Assembly: GCF_947179165.1 (NCBI RefSeq)
Contig: NC_077239.1
Location: 65,509,134 to 65,573,133 of the forward strand
Origin: Solanum dulcamara
Taxonomy: Eukaryota > Streptophyta > Magnoliopsida > Solanales > Solanaceae
DNA length: 64,000 nucleotides
Reading direction: 5' to 3'
The position numbers and the translations under genes were made by a program. Numbering within the stretch: position 1 is the stretch's first letter; every line of letters starts with the position of its first letter. The notes beneath the pieces are model-generated. The model was given only the letters and a program-made list of their open reading frames with translations, made no database searches and was not told the DNA's origin. Shown here in pieces: positions 60,908 to 64,000 of this stretch.

Positions 60908-63083
60908 TAAAGATTTCTAGAAATGTTGTTTGAATTATCTTTTCATCATCTTCCTTCAATTATTATATCATAATTTTAATGATATTAAATATTGACTATA
61001 ACAAACATAATAAAAACTAAATGAAGAATTTTTTTTTTTGTTATGGTAAATTACTACACGGAGATTCTTTTTTCAACTGAAGATTTAACCTGAAAAAAAA
61101 AGTAAAAAAAAAACAATTCTCGTGGCTAGGGTCGATTTGGGTCGGTTATTGGTCAAAATCAAAATCAAACCAACTTAATCGATTTTTAAATTCTCAAAAC
61201 CAAACCAATCCAATTATAATATGCATTTATCGGTTTGGTTGTTATCGGTTTTGATTTGATTTAGTTCAGTTATCCGATTATTAACCATACATAAAAATAA
61301 AAGCAATGATACATTCAAAACAAGGAAAAAGTGACAACAATCTATTCAAAATGAAAAATTGTTAGAACGACTGATTTTATAGAACTTTCAATCACTAAAC
61401 CAAGCTAAACCCAAATCAGTTTATTTAATCGGTTTAGTTTAATTTTTCAATTTAGATCAATTTTTATCCAAACGGTGAACACCCCTACTCATGGCTTAGG
61501 AACCCCCCTCCCCCCCCCCCCAAAAAAAAAAGACCCAAAGAGGAAATTTTTTGTGCACTTATAACTTCTTTTAGATTTAGGAGTCTTTATTATTTTACAA
61601 TATATAATTTAAATAATAAACAAAATTGTCATTTACTATTTTTTTCAAATTATTATTTAATTATCTTTATAATATTTAGTATTAGCAAGTCAACTAAAAT
61701 TTTAATTTGAGAAAATAAAAAACTTCTTTAAAGTGTGTTCGGATAGAATTAGGATTTGCACCATTTGAATTTCCAGTCGTATGGGAGATGAACTATCACG
61801 TATGTACTACACATGAATATGAATATCTTCATCAACATGGAGTCTTATTTTGATTAGTTAGTGGAGTTATATCCTTTTTCAATAAAAACTCTCTTTATGT
61901 GGTGTCTATAAAAACTAAGTTAAGACTTAAGTTTCCTCAATTTGCTAACCCTAGATAATTATATTATCATTTATTCTCTTTGTGCATATATGATTTTTAC
62001 CTAAACAAGTTTTTTCTTCTATTCTTATTTTGGATAAATATCATTGGAGTTTCAATTCGAGAATCATTATATGTCTAAGGATGAAATCATCCTTTTGCAC
62101 TCCTTACACCATATATATTTCGAGAAGGTTTGAAACATGTGATCATAGATTTTTGTAATAGTTTGCCCATTTTTGCTAAACTATGTATAAGTGTAAATAA
62201 TGAGGCCTTATCGGAATAACATTGATTATTTTTATGAACTTTAATTTTTCCTTTGATATTTATTTTATAACTTAAAATATATTATTTAGTAATACTTATA
62301 TAATTTTTAAAAGTTATATATTAAATGATATGAATTACACACGTAATAATTTATTCAATTTATTTATATTTAATATAGTATAAATTATACATAATTTAAC
62401 ATAAGTATTATAGTAAAATTTGCATTTCATAATACTTGGATAATTATGAGAAAACCCAAGTCCAAGAAGCAAAAGGCAATTAGGAAAAGAAAGGCAAGAA
62501 TGGTAAAAATGGTTAGGCTTATTTAGAGATGTTTTATGAATGAAGAAGAATTAATGAACGTAGTCACGAATTTAAACTTCAATAAAATTTTCGTACAATA
62601 CTTGACAATTTATTCAGGACGAATCATAACAAAAGGGACAAATAAAAGTGGGTAGAATTGCAAACGACTACCCGACAAAGGTGTGGCCACCTAATAATAT
62701 AGGCCATTCCCCAACCTAAAACAACATACCTGTAGGCCTGCATGGAGCGCCACTAACCTAAGCAACTATGTAAACGGACTCGGAGAAATTTTATGGAACT
62801 CTACGAGATAAGTTTATCCTTGAAGAATTATTTTAAATATTTTATAAAATTCTTAAATATTTATAAAAAAATTAATATATCAATTATTGTTTTTATCAAA
62901 GCTACCGTCTAAGGAATAACCAAAATTATATTCATAAATATTTATCATTTTTTTTGTTTCGTCATATTTTATTTATGATTGTAATCAGTAATAAAGTCAA
63001 ATTTTTTATTAAAAAAGTTCAAAATCTCAAGAGTAGACATACAAACTAGTCGAAAGAGATTCAACATCTACTATATATATATA
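60908..63083. other. AT-rich intergenic DNA
   Basis: No gene. 61130-61490 has recurring TCGGTT / AACCAAACC words and ends GGTGAACACCCC, as in a known style of nightshade MITE, but the left end is not matched. A C/A homopolymer lies at 61505-61531. Confidence 0.4.
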
Positions 63084-63100
63084 AATATATTAATTATATA

Positions 63101-63219
63101 GCCTTGGAAACAGCCTCTGGCAGAAATGCAAGGTAAGGCTGCGTACAACAGACCCTTGTGGTCGGGCCCTTCCCCGGACCCTGCACATAGCGGGAGCTTA
63201 AGTGCACCAGGCTGCCCTT
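63101..63219 (+). mobile_element. Au-type SINE, 5'-truncated
   Basis: Matches the 57.6 kb copy from GCCTTGGAAACAGCC to CAGGCTGCCCTT, lacking the promoter boxes and a poly-T tail. ATATATTAAT occurs just before (about 63085) and just after it, a likely target duplication. Confidence 0.75.
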
Positions 63220-63232
63220 ATATATTAATAAT

Positions 63233-63614
63233 GAGCCCGTTTGGATTGACTTAAAAAAGTAACTTTTATGTATGAAGTGCTTTTAGAACTTTGAAGTGCT
63301 GAAAGCTTTTTTTATAAATAAGCAGTTGAGTGTTTGGATAAAAGTGCTTATGATGTGAATTTTAGGGTTAAAAAAATAAAAAAAAAGTAGTTTGGAAATT
63401 TAGTTAAAATACAAGGGATATAAAAGTAATTTCCATGGTCAAAGAAAATGACTTTAAGCACTTTGGAAAAAAAAAGTTAGGAATCCTAACTTTTCATTTT
63501 TGACTGACTTTAAGAACTTTATGATTTAAAGTCAGCATTAGGCAAACACGTCCAAAAGCTAAAAAGGGGTTTTAAGTTGGTTTTGACCAACTTAAAGTCA
63601 ATCCAAACGGGCTC
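63233..63614. mobile_element. MITE with perfect 20-bp terminal inverted repeats
   Basis: Begins GAGCCCGTTTGGATTGACTT and ends AAGTCAATCCAAACGGGCTC, exact inverted copies. 382 bp, no coding capacity. AAT flanks both ends (63230-63232 and 63615-63617), a possible 3-bp target duplication. Confidence 0.85.
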
Positions 63615-64000
63615 AATATAATTTTTTGCCTCTAAATTCAAGATGACTCCGCCTGGATTGTAATCAATTTTATCACTTTAAAATTTATTAATACAAGAAA
63701 TTATTTTATACGTATTCATGAAAAAGTACGTCTAAAGGTTGTATGAGAAATGTACTCATGGAACATGTACGGGTGTTGACTGTTCATAAAAGTCAAGAAA
63801 GGAATTAGTGTAATGCTGTTGTCTTTTGGGAAAAGGGTCAAATTTTTTTAAAAATTATATATGAAACTAAATAAAATTTTATTTCATTAATATTTTAGTT
63901 TAAAAATATCTTTGATGGCAAAAATGTAATCTATCATTAATTTTGAATCAAAATATCATTTTTCTAATAAATATATTATTATATTTTTTCTTTTAAATAC
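63615..64000. other. AT-rich intergenic DNA to the window end
   Basis: No gene or repeat recognised. Confidence 0.6.

Noticed and set aside
1..64000. CRISPR arrays, tRNA or rRNA genes, bacterial-style operons
   Set aside because: None seen. The only regular repeats are LTR-internal words, minisatellites and microsatellites, and the only tRNA-like boxes are in the SINE.

Overview
This is nuclear DNA of a flowering plant, almost certainly a nightshade (Solanum or a close relative). The basis is three plant genes with GT-AG introns, an AT-rich background, nested Ty3/gypsy retrotransposons of the Tekay, Athila and Ogre/Tat types, an RTE-clade LINE, and three copies of an Au-type (SolS-like) SINE. 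There are no operons, CRISPR arrays or bacterial genes. The species call is inference from repeat content and gene sequence.

Layout. 1-19.9 kb is a nested retrotransposon stack. An Athila element (minus strand, 5' LTR 18578-19938) is cut inside its RNase H by another element's LTR, whose pieces lie at about 835-1093, 3396-3833 and 13785-14436. That LTR itself received an Ogre/Tat-type solo LTR (1094-3390, perfect AATGC target duplication) and a full-length Tekay-like chromovirus (3834-13779, minus strand) whose polyprotein carries eleven in-frame stops and a frameshift. 20-27.9 kb is intergenic: MITEs, a 5'-truncated RTE LINE, a Helitron-like 3' terminus, and a segment next to the TH2 gene that is duplicated about 1.5 kb upstream. 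28.0-32.2 kb holds TH2 (TenA/HAD thiamine-salvage protein, plus strand, six exons). 34.6-43.7 kb is a large LTR element with a 4 kb interior lacking recognisable gag/pol. 43.7-49.5 kb is AT-rich intergenic DNA with MITEs. 49.8-53.0 kb holds a leucine-rich-repeat receptor kinase (plus strand, two exons). 54.2-59.3 kb holds an Aux/IAA auxin co-repressor (minus strand, four exons), tail to tail with the kinase gene. 59.3-64 kb is intergenic with a SINE and a MITE.

The three intact genes are unrelated in pathway: thiamine phosphate metabolism, peptide-type receptor signalling and auxin-responsive transcription. I see no new multi-gene system. The most unusual observations are architectural: the order of nesting, the duplicated TH2 upstream segment with its breakpoint inside a MITE, an exact 136-bp tandem duplication in an Aux/IAA intron, a SINE just upstream of the receptor-kinase TATA box, and blocks of iterated self-complementary words in several unrelated LTR families.
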